Source: Alisma plantago-aquatica
Taxonomy: Eukaryota; Streptophyta; Magnoliopsida; Alismatales; Alismataceae
Reading direction: 5' to 3'
Assembly (NCBI GenBank): GCA_963693085.1
Contig: OY856410.1
Span: 1,391,786,863-1,391,850,862 of the forward strand
Length of the DNA stretch: 64,000 nt
The position numbers and the translations under genes were made by a program. Positions within the stretch are counted from its first letter, which is position 1; the number at the start of each line of letters is the position of its first letter. Below the pieces are notes generated by a model, which was not told the origin of the DNA, did not search any database, and was given only the letters and a program-made list of their open reading frames with translations. Shown here one piece after another: positions 45,448 through 56,592 of the stretch.

Positions 45448-45524
45448 ACCGCTAATCGCTAGACCATATTGCACATCTCTTATAGATGTGCTCATATGGT
45501 CAAGATTTAGCTTTAATTAGCGGT
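45448..45524. repeat. Small hairpin element upstream of NLR
   Basis: Terminal inverted repeats ACCGCTAAT (45448-45456) and ATTAGCGGT (45516-45524) enclose a second stem, GACCATAT-GCACATC with GATGTGC-ATATGGTC, around a CTTATA loop. Length 77 bp. No target duplication is evident. It overlaps the third W-box core. Confidence 0.75.
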
Positions 45525-45530
45525 GGCATT

Positions 45531-46788
45531 CTCATCTATAATACTAACGCTTTCTTGTATCAAGGTGAATCTGTTGAGTTCTATAATGTCCACATGGGGG
45601 CACTCAGCGCCGACAATGGGATAGTTCCAATACTTAAGTCTAATTTAAGAATTAGGTGACATTGTCGGCAATAGATTGAATTTTGCAGAACCTACAACGA
45701 TGTATTGTAAATAAATATGAATTTCTTAAAAGGTTTCTAATGCCAAACCGGTGTTCAGGCCAGTCAAGCGACTTGTCCTCATTTAGTACTTAAAATGATG
45801 ATATCAGCATGACAACATAATTAGTCTATGTTGAAGTAACTGGCCTTGATCGTAGGGAAATATGACGTAGGAACAAAATTTTTCTTCTCATATTCTTATT
45901 AGACATCAGATCACGTCAATAACTATAGATTGAGAAGGAATGTTGCAAGGCATATACCTAGTCATGGATCAAGTCCAACGACTTATCCTTGCAGCGGTGT
46001 GCTTTTCAAGTAGCACCTGGACGGTTGGTGGTGGCAGCCTCCCGGTGGACGGTTGGTGGTGGCGGCCTCCTGGTGCAACATCATAAACGGCGGTTGACGA
46101 CATCCTCCTAACGGGTGGCAAAAGCATCTACGCTTCTATGTAGCCTACACGGATTACCATAAACTCATGTCGTTCTTTTAGCACATACAAGAAAGAGTCG
46201 CCCCTTCTATTCAACATGCTAGCGTTGATTGTTCTCCCTTGTTACTTCCTTGTTGTCTCTCCTTTTTACGGGCAAGACTTGTTTGGTTTCTCAAGTTACC
46301 ACAAGTGTGAAAAGACAACAATTGTCATAACTTTTTATTGCGTATTCTGAAAGCCTTGACTACCCCTATATTTATAGGAGGGTCAGAGTCAGGGTTTACA
46401 AATCAACAAGGAGTCGAAGAGATAAAATTTTATGAATTTTCCAGAACCTGCGACCCATGAACTGGTCGGTTCACCACTGAACTGATAGGTTCAACACTTG
46501 AGTCGACCGGTTAAACACTTGAATCGATCAGTTCATCGTGTTTCTAATTCACAGTATTTGATTAATGCACAAAATGACTTCATCATCAATCCTTGATCTA
46601 ATCTCACTAATCACCAAACGGGTTGGTTCACAACCTAACTGACCGGTTCATACATCTGAACCGATAAGTTCACTAGCTGAACCGATCGTTTTAGATTTCT
46701 GACAACCAATATTGTTTAAATTGAATACTTAACAGTTTAGTAATCAACTTTAAATCATATTCATGAGTAAACTCCTACTCCATGTTAA
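45531..46788 (-). mobile_element. Probable LTR (minus strand), boundaries unresolved
   Basis: A minus-strand TATA box TATAAATATA lies near 46366-46375, with an array of inverted ACCGGTTCA/TGAACCGAT pairs at 46440-46690 upstream, as in several copia U3 regions. Downstream is a 28-bp direct repeat (ACGGTTGGTGGTGGCAGCC type) at 46020-46075 and, near 45609-45669, a GCCGACAATG/CATTGTCGGC inverted pair. No PBS or terminal duplication was found. Confidence 0.5.
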
Positions 46789-47270
46789 TCTTTTTTTATC
46801 ATTAAGCGTGGGGCTCTCTATATTTCTTCAAAAAAAGCTGTACAAGTGGGGAGATGTCAAACATCTCAATCAGAAAAGATAACAGAAATAAGCAAAAACC
46901 TATCTATACAGGCTTTTGAAATCTTGCTTTATTCTATTCCAGACTACAATTGTAGTCGACTTTATATCTTCAAAACTTGCTTTGTTTAGAGCTTGCCAAA
47001 TATGGTATAGGACTGTCTTCATAAACAAATTTTCTTTATCTCCTTTCATTTACAAAACATCATCCCTGCAGGTTGGAATGGAGTGGATTTCTGGTCGTGC
47101 TCTCTCCCAGATTTCTCGAGCAAAACAGCACAGCCAGAAGAGGTGCTGGTTGTCCTCCTCACTTTCCAAACACAAGCCGCATCTAGAGGCCATTTGAAAA
47201 CCTCTCAACTTTAGAAATTCATCAGTAACTAGCTTTGTTTGCAGAAGTTTCCAACAATGAAAGTTGAACC
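46789..47270 (-). pseudogene. 5'-truncated LINE 3' fragment (zf-RVT)
   Basis: Minus-strand frame reads WKLLQTKLVTDEFLKLRGFQ then SRCGLCLESEEDNQHLFWLC, the zinc-binding motif after LINE reverse transcriptase, followed by HIWQALNKASFEDI. After the coding part comes CTTGTACAGCTTTTTTT and an A7 tail (plus 46791-46797), a typical L1 3' end. The plus-strand frame over it is a shadow. Confidence 0.8.
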
Positions 47271-48419
47271 TCTACGGAGCCTTGGATTTCCTAATCCATT
47301 TTGCTCATGTTAATCATATGTGTGTGACCCTATAAGTCCCAAGTTACATTGGCCGTGAATGTTCGTAACTAATTTATGACATCACAAATAATGAGCGGTA
47401 TCTAGAAACACATCATTGCTATCCAAGTAATTAGAAAATTTGAGAATAACTTCAACTTGCAATATGTGATACAGTGATCGTACAATTTTTTTGTCTCTGA
47501 TATCCAGATTAAACTCAAGGCATAAAATCGTCATCCTCTTCAACATTCAATTCATGTTCCTTAAACTAGAGAAGATTATATGAGATGTATGTGAGCACAC
47601 ATATCACATATTGAGTCACACGAGTATGGGCATATGTTTCTCAGTCTTGCTTATCAAGTGACAGGATATCAATCTCTTGTAGGATGGACAAATTCCATCT
47701 ACATCCCTCACAATTATTCTCCATGTGTCGCAATATATCTGAGCATCACCTTTATAGTAACTCTTATTCAAGGTCACATTAGACAATGTCAAAGTACTTT
47801 GAACGACATGTGATGAGTGTAGTGATTTCAGGTCTAAGAACCACAATCACCACCATCACTATGAGAGTTGATTCTGACTATCATTCAATGGTTTCCATAT
47901 GTCACTCTCAAAGTGAGTCTGTCTGATACACTATTCTCTAACAAGTATCTATATTTTTGATTTGATATCACATATCATGACTAATGAGATTTTATCATCA
48001 ACCATCATACACTCTAGTCTTATGTGTTATTGTTGTCTATCAACTTTCATAATAACAACCGACTAGGGACATAAAAGAATGTATCTACTCTTATCATTCA
48101 TATGATCTCACTATTTAGGTCCTCAACCTAAAGACATACATCATTGAGTAAAATCATTCTTTAGACATCTATCTTGTTACACCATTATCTCATAAATGAA
48201 TAAACATATAGATGAAGAGTGCTTTATTATTAATCAGATGGTTTACAAGATATGATATTACAATCATCATATGATTGACTCTCTGGGAATACATACCAAC
48301 ACTTGAGCCCTCCATTCCTCTTATCTATTATATCCCCCTTATCTTGTGGTGTACTATATTAAGTTCTCTTTAGCACCCATGTATGAATGGAGGGATAATT
48401 ATATCATTAGTTACTAATA
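47271..48419. other. Unclassified DNA
   Basis: No gene recognised. The right end (48300-48417) precedes TGGTATCAATC, a PBS-like sequence in plus orientation, so an LTR of another element may end here. Confidence 0.35.
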
Positions 48420-48489
48420 TGGTATCAATCCCCAAACCATTTTTCATCATGGTTTTGAGTCAAGAGAGAAAGCACATTTCATAAAACAT

Positions 48490-48610
48490 AACTACTGAAG
48501 TGGGTTACCCTTTATAGAGGGTAAAATTGATAATAAAAGAAAAAGGAGAAAGGGATATAACATATATCTAACCAAATAATTATTGCATCTAAAGACTCTC
48601 CTCAAGGTGG
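48490..48610 (-). mobile_element. Copia LTR piece and polypurine tract
   Basis: The segment CCCTTTATAGAGGGTAAAA to TTGCATCTAAAGAC aligns with 61130-61215, which directly follows a PBS. In minus sense it follows CCTTGAGGAGAG, a copia-type polypurine tract, at the 3' end of the adjoining pol remnant. CTATAAAGGG on the minus strand is a possible TATA box. Confidence 0.55.
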
Positions 48611-48615
48611 ATCAT

Positions 48616-51600
48616 TGATTTCTATCATGCCCATCTTTCCAATAAGTCCAAAGAAACAATTCTTTAGGAAAGGCTTTGTGAAGATGTCAATCACACGATC
48701 TTATGATCAAATAAATGGAGCACTGATAACTTCATTTTGGACGGAGTCTCTCACAAAGTGATAGTCAACCTAAATATTCTGGTAGGCTCAATGAATATAT
48801 GATTTTTCGTATTGAACATTGTTTGCTTATTGTCTCAATACATAGGAATAGGAGTAGTCACTAAAATAGAAAAGTTTTGAGGCAAAGAGCACACCCACAT
48901 CAACTAACAAGTTATGTGTGCCATGGCCAAGTTTTTAAACTCAATACTAGACCGATCCACTACCTTTTTCTTCTTGCAATCTTGATCATCTAAGAAACAA
49001 GATTCTTTCTGACAAGCATACACTAACTCAACGTGGACTTCCTATCTATAGTGATGCTTGCATAGTTATAAGAGTAACCATGTACATCACATGACCATGA
49101 TGTTTATATAGAAGACTTTTTCAAAGAGAACGCCTTAAGTAGAGCAAGTATGACACATAACATCCAAGGGGCACCACCCGCGCATATGAAAAATAATGTT
49201 TCACCAAGCCAACACACCATGAGATGTCTGCTTGAGTCACAATAAGATAGATGAACTTGCACACAAGTTTCATGTAACTCCCAAGTATTTGGGAAAGGAG
49301 GAGAGTGATTATCATCTCAAGGTACATTAGGATCTAAAGTAATTTTAGTAGGTCTAGCTCAAAGCATCCCTCTCTCCATAAAAGATCAAAATCATACTTC
49401 CTTTGTCACAGACAAACACCAAAATAATAATGCGACTTCTATTTCAAGAAAGTAGCATTGCTTGCCCAGATCTTTGATGAAAAGGTACTTGGAGAAATAT
49501 GCTTTAGTAGATTGAATGTGCCCAGTTTCACTACCAGACAATATGATGCCATCAACATACACAATCAGAACAACAATCCCAAAATTGGTCTTGTTGACAA
49601 ACATAAATGAACATGATGTGACCTCTAGAAGTTGAACTTTATTGGCATCTATCTTAGCTTATTAAACCAAGCATGCAAGATCTATTAAGATTGTATAAGC
49701 TTCATAAGTATGTAGACTTTTCTATTCTCTCACCAACCAAAAACCTAGGGGTTGCACTATATACACCTCTTGTAAGTCTCTTAAGAGAAAATGTTCTTAA
49801 TATAACTTAAAACTAAGGCCAATCCATATTTACCACAATAGATGTGAGTACTTGTACCTACTCAAGCCTAGACATTTGAAAAAAAGTCTCATTGTAGTCA
49901 ATACCATAAGTCTATGTGTAGTGCTTAGCGGTTGATATTTTATGTAAAGCACCCAAATGCAATAGAATAGGTTATAGAGAATAGGAGGATCTAACATTAA
50001 CCCATGTAAGTCTGTCAAGATGAGCATTTCTGTATTTATTTCATAAAACCATGCTAGGTGAGGAAGGGATTAATTTACAATTCTATGGATAGAAATAGTA
50101 AATAAATTAGTTGTATAGAATGAAAAAGAAGCAAAGAGCTCATCGATAGCGGAAAATTGATGATATAATGATAATAAGAAGGACCAATATGATGAGTCCT
50201 CCTCAAGGAAATAGGAAGATATAAATCATCAATAGGGGAAGACGTAGAGACAAACTACTTAAGTATAGAATATGTAGTTGTAATGACCCCCTAATAACCA
50301 CATAGCTTTTTGAAGAACCATGTAGTTATATCCATGTGGTCCAATCATCCAGTTATATTCAAGCAATCAACATTCAACCTGCATATATTTAAACCCTAAA
50401 GTGTCACCATGCATTCAAGTCATTCTAATTAGACCTAACATGACATAGATCACGGTCAAAAGGTTATCTCATAGCACATATATTAAGTGGTTCAAACATT
50501 CCTTAATTGAATGTTGGACGTGATATATGTGCTCATTTTGAGATATAATTCGATTTTGTTGAATAATGATGAGAGGATATATTTGATCTAAGATATTGGG
50601 ATTACCTTTCTATTCTTAATTATGTTTCTAATTCCAAAGTATCGATAATGCATGATTATAAGGAGATGAATATATGTAAACCCTATAATTGATAATTATG
50701 ATGTTAGGCATGTCTCACATGCTTGCTCTTGTGATATAACCTAAATATGTTGGATATGGATGAGAATCCAAGTCCTTAATACAATTTGGATAATAATGAT
50801 CATGGTTAAGGTTCTGAGTCATAAATATGTTAATTAGGATTTAGAACCTAATATACTTTCTCATTATGATCTTGAGTTACATAATCAAATATAGTTGCTA
50901 TTAGTGACATAAAATGCTTAATTTATAATTAGGGTTTTTCCTGATGTCAAGTTACAATTTGTAACCCTTACGACACAAGATAAGATAATATTTGGGTTTC
51001 AAGTCTAACCCAAATATACAAAACTAAGATAACCCTAGACCCCGATCTAGTCCATGTCAGGTCTAATTAGATTGACTTGAATGTATGGTGAAATATATGC
51101 AGATTGAATGTTGATTGCTTGAATATAACTTGATGAATGGATTACATGGATATAATTGAAGGTAATATGACCTAATACTTGGCAACATACGAGATAATGA
51201 CTAAATGAAAATTTATCTAAATTTTGGTATTATATACATTTATTTATGACGTAGGGTACTAATTTAAGGAAATACTTGAATGGAAAGAAAATGACTTTTA
51301 TTGTTAGTATTTTGATTCCAAGCTTGGATTTATTTCCATTTAGTCATTATTTCATATGATGCCAAGTATCAGGTCATATTACGTTCATTTAACATCCAAA
51401 GATTTGAATCCAAGTAAAGCCTAGTTAATAATTCCATTATTTATTTAGAGAATTAATTGATTTAGAATTGTCTAGAGTTTTTCTTATTAACTTCATATTT
51501 ATTTACCAACCAATTCATAATATTATTAGGGCCATGATTAGGCACAAAATATTGATTTCTCATATATGTAACCCATGGACCTATATGCAACTTCACATAG

Positions 51601-53000
51601 TCCAATTGGGCCTTACTTGGGCCATGGGTTGAACCCATGTCTTATAATGGATACAAGTGATCCATTAAACTCCTAATCTCATAATTACGCTCAGTCATCA
51701 TTATTACTTCAATAACAGGTTGATTCCAGAGTAAAAGCATACTAACCCTAATAAAGTTATGTTAGGTTAGACTAAGGACTTAATCATAGCCTTATGCATT
51801 CAAACCCATCCTATTGAGCTTATTATTCTTCAAATGACTTACTATAAATCTCAATTCAATATTCTTAAATAAATACTAAATTTGCAAAATTTGAGGAACT
51901 TACAGTAGTATTCAGATATGGAGCAATAGTAGGAAGCTGAGGTGTAGTCTCAACAACTTTAGTAATAGATCTTTGCACTCATCATCACACAAAATTTTGA
52001 AGAGGCTTCTCGAGGATATGAACTTGATGAATGCTTATAGAGACAGTAAGCACAAAAAGAGGAACCTTGGTGGGTGGAACAACCCTACAAATAGGAAAGT
52101 CCTTTAAAAGAACACCATAGATAACATACTAGATACAGAGAAGTTGGGAGAACCCTCAAAGAACACAACATTGTCACTAACAATCCAATGATATCCAATT
52201 TGATCATAACAAAAAAAGCCCTTTTGGATTCTGAAGTATCCAATAAAAACACATTTCACCACATGCGAAGAATTATTTTCAAGTCTAGGATGAAAAACTT
52301 TCACCAAATACATACACCTAGAGATTTTGTAGTAACTAAAGTAAAGGTGCATGAGGATATAGATTATCATGTAGAATAGAATCACAAAGAATAGAAAATG
52401 GCACGTGAGTTATAAGGTAGCAGATGATATGAGGACTTCAAGACAAAACAATTTTGAAACATGAGAGTGTAGGAGAATGTTCCAAGCGACATCAAGTAAG
52501 TAAAAAGATTTGTGCTCAGCCACTCAATTTTGTTGGTGGTGTAGAGGCACATATAGTATGGTAGAGAGTACCATTATCCCGATACGAAAGACCAAGATCC
52601 CTTTGAATGTATGCTAATGCATTCTCAGGCTGTAGGACACAAACATTCAAAGACAATTGAGGTTCTATTTCAAAAAAAGAAATGTTTTAACAGTATCCAA
52701 AACTTGTGATCTATCCTTCAAAAGGTATATCCAGATGGCTCTTGGATAACCATTAATAAAAAATAGAATAACACTGACCGAACTACTTGGATTATAGACA
52801 CATGCATTTGTGTAGAAGGTGTTGCAGCCAATTATAGAAATCAAACAACTCAAGTAAGGGATCACTGTAAATGATATGAACAACAAAACCAAAGTATGAT
52901 TCATGATATCTAATAAGAAATTTTATAAGCTGTAATTTTTTTCTCTTACATTTAAGCGTGAGTATGTATATAGTCAAGGAATGAAAAATGTCTACTTCAT
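48616..53000 (-). pseudogene. Copia pol remnant (integrase, RT, RNase H), split by a solo LTR
   Basis: Minus-strand order: integrase core (FINGYPRAIWIYLLKDRSQV, about 52665-52790), integrase C-part (VKVFHPRLENNSSHVVKCVF..GYFRIQKGFFCYD, 52160-52330), a solo LTR insertion (50279-51904), RT (YGID.DETFF.CLGLSRYK near 49870; VLIVYVDGIILSG, with YVDD changed to YVDG, then KDLGKQCYFLEIEVA, 49440-49580), RNase H (VVDRSSIEFKNLAMAHITC, 48900-48960). Multiple stops. The mutated catalytic Asp confirms decay. Confidence 0.9.
50279..51904 (+). mobile_element. Solo LTR, 1626 bp, in copia remnant
   Basis: Starts TGTAATGACCCCC and ends GAGGAACTTACA, with perfect five-base target duplications GTAGT at 50274-50278 and 51905-51909. 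TG...CA termini with TGTAA/TTACA symmetry and the size suggest a gypsy LTR; orientation is assumed from the TGTAATGACCCC end. It contains two internal inverted-repeat pairs (50325-50451 with 51044-51155; 51160-51212 with 51329-51383). No coding frame. Confidence 0.92.
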
Positions 53001-53779
53001 CCTAGTGCCCCTTGAAGAAGGAAAAATAATCATCAAAATATTTATAAGAGGATACTCAAAGCTGTGTCAAATTCTTATAAATATGAAGCATATGGTGGAT
53101 TTTTCTAGAGGGAATAAAAATTCACAAGATGGTCTTGCATCTCCCAAGTGCATGGTCATGCTAAATAGAGTTTTTTTGATTTTGGAGTCATAGTTGTTTG
53201 ATATCCAAATCACTACTAAACAATATTCATGAAACTAGAAATTTTAATCCTGTGTTAGAGTTAGATGTCTTCTCATCCTTCCTCAAATCAGGTTTTCGAG
53301 GAGTAGAATCACTGAGATGTTTCTATTTCCCTTGAGATCAACCATAAATCTCAAGAGAGAAACATGCTGAGTAGTATTTGTAACCATTATATTTAACCAT
53401 AATCTCCTAAAGGTGTAACTCCACCTATGTTTTTGTAGATTCTATGCTATGAAAATGTGGCCGATCCTAAGTTTGGATAAGGAGGAGGGTTGGTGGTAAG
53501 TTGACAGTCAATCATAAAATTTTCAACGTTCCTATGACATGGATCCTTATGAAAGCTTCAATGGAGCGTCCTCACCTCGTGACGCACTGCATCAACACTC
53601 GAGTGTAGTGATAAATATGCAAGGGGTTTCAATGCAGTGACGCCCAATTGTGTTGAAGGAAAAGTAACAGTTCCAACACCTTGGGGTGTGGGTTAAAAAG
53701 CTAGTTCCGCCGCATCACTGCTTGGATGTAGTGAAAAATATACAAGGACAATCTTTTTAAAGGAGACATGTAAGAAAGA
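53001..53779. other. Unclassified DNA between copia and RTE remnants
   Basis: No gene recognised. A frame at 52981-53193 on the plus strand overlaps the copia remnant end and is not supported. A phrase around ACTCGAGTGTAGTGATAAATATGCAAGG (53590) recurs in altered form at 53720. Confidence 0.35.
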
Positions 53780-55012
53780 AAGTTCATCAAAATGGATCAA
53801 AGTGGGATCTTAAAACATTAGCTATTTGATTGGAAAGTTTTTAGAGATAGTTATTACCATGATTAGAAGAAGTCAACATTATTTTCTTGCAGGAAACCAA
53901 GTGGATAGGGTAACAATCCAGAGAGATTGGAGACACATGGTAAAAATTTAGTATCCAAGTATTGGCAAACATAGAAATGGTGTTGTAATTATTGCTGATA
54001 AGATGTTTAAATATGATGTCATCAAGATGACACTGATGAGGGATAAAATCATAGCTATTAAGGTTATTCTTGGGGGAAATATTTCAATTTTATTAGTGCA
54101 TATGCCCTCCAAGTTGGCCTTAATGAGCAAGAAAAGAAGGATTTCTTGGATAACATGGATGAACTGATGCAAGAAATACCAAGAGAGGAGAACATCTTTG
54201 TTGGGAGTGACTTAAATGGCCATGTGGGGAGTAGAAAAGTTGGATATTAGAGAGTTCATGCATGTTTTAGATATGTCAACAGAAATGGAGAAGGGGAGAG
54301 GATTTTAGATTTTGCAGTTGCTTATGATATGATCCTAGTGAATACACATTTTAAGAAAAGACATCCTCATATTATTACTTTCAAGAGTGGACACAATTAT
54401 AGCCAAATTGATTACTTCCTTACAAGATGGTTGGATAGAAAAGTATGCAAGGATTGTAAAGTGATCCTTGGGGAAGAACTCACCATCCAACATAGGATGG
54501 TGGTTTTTGATGTGAGCATGAAGATCAACAAAGGTAAGCATTACAAAAGCCAAGATAGATGGATCAAGTGGTAGAATCTTAAAGGAAAAAAGAAATTGAC
54601 ATCTTACAATAAATTTATCAAGGAGAGAACTTGAGATTTGGAGTCTGATATTAACTCCATGTGACAAAGTATGAGCGCATACATAATAAAAATTGCCACA
54701 GAGGTCTATGGAGAGTCCAAAGGGTGTGGGTCTCCACAAAAAGAGACTTGGCAGTGGAGTGATGCAATACAAAACACTATTAAACTAAAAAAGGAGATCT
54801 ATAAGAGCTTGTCCAAATCTAGAGATAATGCAAGTTTTTAGGGATACAAACAAGAAAAGAAAGATGCTAAGAAGGCAGTTCAAGGGAAAGCTCCAGACAC
54901 TTCTTTTTTTGGAAATGTCTTTTTCCCCTTCTCTACTTTCCAACTTCTTATATATCTCATCGACTTGAGTCAAGTAAAATGAATTAAGAATGAAGATGTT
55001 AGAGTTTTTATG
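53780..55012 (+). pseudogene. RTE-clade LINE, 5' part: endonuclease and start of RT
   Basis: Frameshifted APE-type endonuclease typical of plant RTE LINEs: GKHRNGVVIIADKMFKYDVI; DKIIAIKVILGGN; FLDNMDELMQEIPREENIFV; GSDLNGHVGSRKVGY; ILDFAVAYDMILVNTHFKKR; HNYSQIDYFLTRWLDRKV; CKDCKVILGEELTIQHRMVV; then ETWQWSDAIQNTIKLKKEIY. It ends near DLSQVK.IKNED at about 54990, just before a SIRE LTR. The 3' part resumes at 59385. The endonuclease would nick target DNA; multiple breaks make it inactive. Confidence 0.9.
54896..54968 (-). other. Micro-inversion inside RTE coding sequence
   Basis: In this ~70-bp stretch the RTE protein (DEIYKKLESREGEKDISK) is readable only on the minus strand, while flanking RTE sequence on both sides (KKAVQGKAPD; DLSQVK.IKNED) reads on the plus strand. 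Confidence 0.75.
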
Positions 55013-55017
55013 ACAAC

Positions 55018-56587
55018 TGTTGGATCCTAGATGGGTGATTAGATGCTCTAGAGGGGGGTGAATAGAGCTGAATGTACTTAAACAAAATTCATTAGACCTT
55101 CAAGATATATCATAGGATAAGGTTGCTAAATAGGAAATTTGTGTGCAACTAAAACATGCATATCAAGGGAGAGAGAGATTGAACAAACACCAATTCACAA
55201 GTTGTTTAGAGTGGTTCCATACTTCAAACTAAAAGTGAGTCAGTCCACTACCTAGAGAGGTCAACTTCTAGGATTTCTTGACCTTGCACCTTCATTATAT
55301 TCATTATGAGAGATACAATACATGACCACCAAAGGACTTACCTATCCAATACAAAGAGTCTTCAATCTTACCAAGGATTTACCCACTTTGTAAGGAGTCT
55401 TCTGCCTTATTCCAAGGACTTACCTACTCTTGTACAAGTCTTCAGCCTTCAAGGAATTACCCACCCTTCTTGGATCTTCCACCTTTGACTTCACCTTCAC
55501 TCGGAAAAGCTTCCACCAAGGACTTTCCCACTTGAGCAAGGAGTCTTCTACCTTCACCAAGGTCTTACCCACTCTTGCTCCAAGTCTTCAACCTTGATCT
55601 TCACCAAGGGATGCCTTCCCTTGGTCCTCTTCACCTCTCTTAGCTAAGAGAGAGAACCTTCATCTTCATGGTTGAAATGAGAGATAGGGAGGTGGTGGAA
55701 GTGAGAGCCTCACAAGATATACATGTAGGATGAACTCTCTTACAAATCTCCTACTCACTCTAATGGATGTAGCAAGTGATTAAGCTTAGAGAGAGAGAGA
55801 GGAGGCTGTAGGATCACTCGACTATAGAATAGGGACCTTCATAGTGCTTGGCTTGAATGCTCAACCTTGGAATAAAGCCCAAGGGGTCCTATTTATAGTT
55901 GAGTGCCTAGAAGCCTTTGGGAACACTTGGGGCCGAAAACTAGCCATTTTGTGGCTTGCAACAGATATATTTTTGCTTGTTGTAACACCACAACGGCTAG
56001 AAACACTTTTCTACACTTTTCCGTACAGTGCAATCGGTCGAGTTTCTATAAGGGTAACTCGATTGATAGAGTAAAAGACAAAGCCAATATTCAGACCATC
56101 GGTTGAGTTTGTCCTGGGGAAACTCGTCCGACCAATGAAAATTGAACTAGGCAGGTACTCCATCAGTCGAGTTCTGTGAAGTGCAAACTCGACCGATCAA
56201 AAGTCATTTTCAAGATCCAATCATGATCGGTCAAGTTTGCAACTCGACCGATGAACAGCCTGATGTGAATTTTGGAAAATGGCTTTTGAGTGCTTAAACA
56301 TTCGATCTAAGTGCTCCTGATTTTTACCATGCTTAATTACAAGTCATACAATCATTACAAGTGATTTACAACATGATTCTAATGGATTTACATCATATTA
56401 CAAAAATGTGCACTTGTATTGACTTTGACTTGTCTTTTCTCCAAGTTGAGATGCGCAAGTTAGGGCATTTGGAGTGTGTCTATACCTAATATGAAATCAC
56501 TCAAGTAGAAGCATTAGAAACAAATAATTGGAATGGTTTATTCATCATCAAAACAAGGGTTTAGTCAATTTAGACCTTGAGTCAACA
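55018..56587 (-). mobile_element. SIRE-like copia solo LTR, 1570 bp
   Basis: Plus-strand ends are TGTTGGATCC and GAGTCAACA; flanks ACAAC (55013-55017) and ACAAT (56588-56592) fit a target duplication with one change. Homologous to 38419-39855 in the opposite orientation, with the CTCTAGAGGGGGGTGAATAGAG signature at 55049 and inverted CGGTCGAGTTT/AACTCGACCGA pairs at 56030-56255. No PBS adjoins it, so it is a solo LTR. Confidence 0.85.
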
Positions 56588-56592
56588 ACAAT

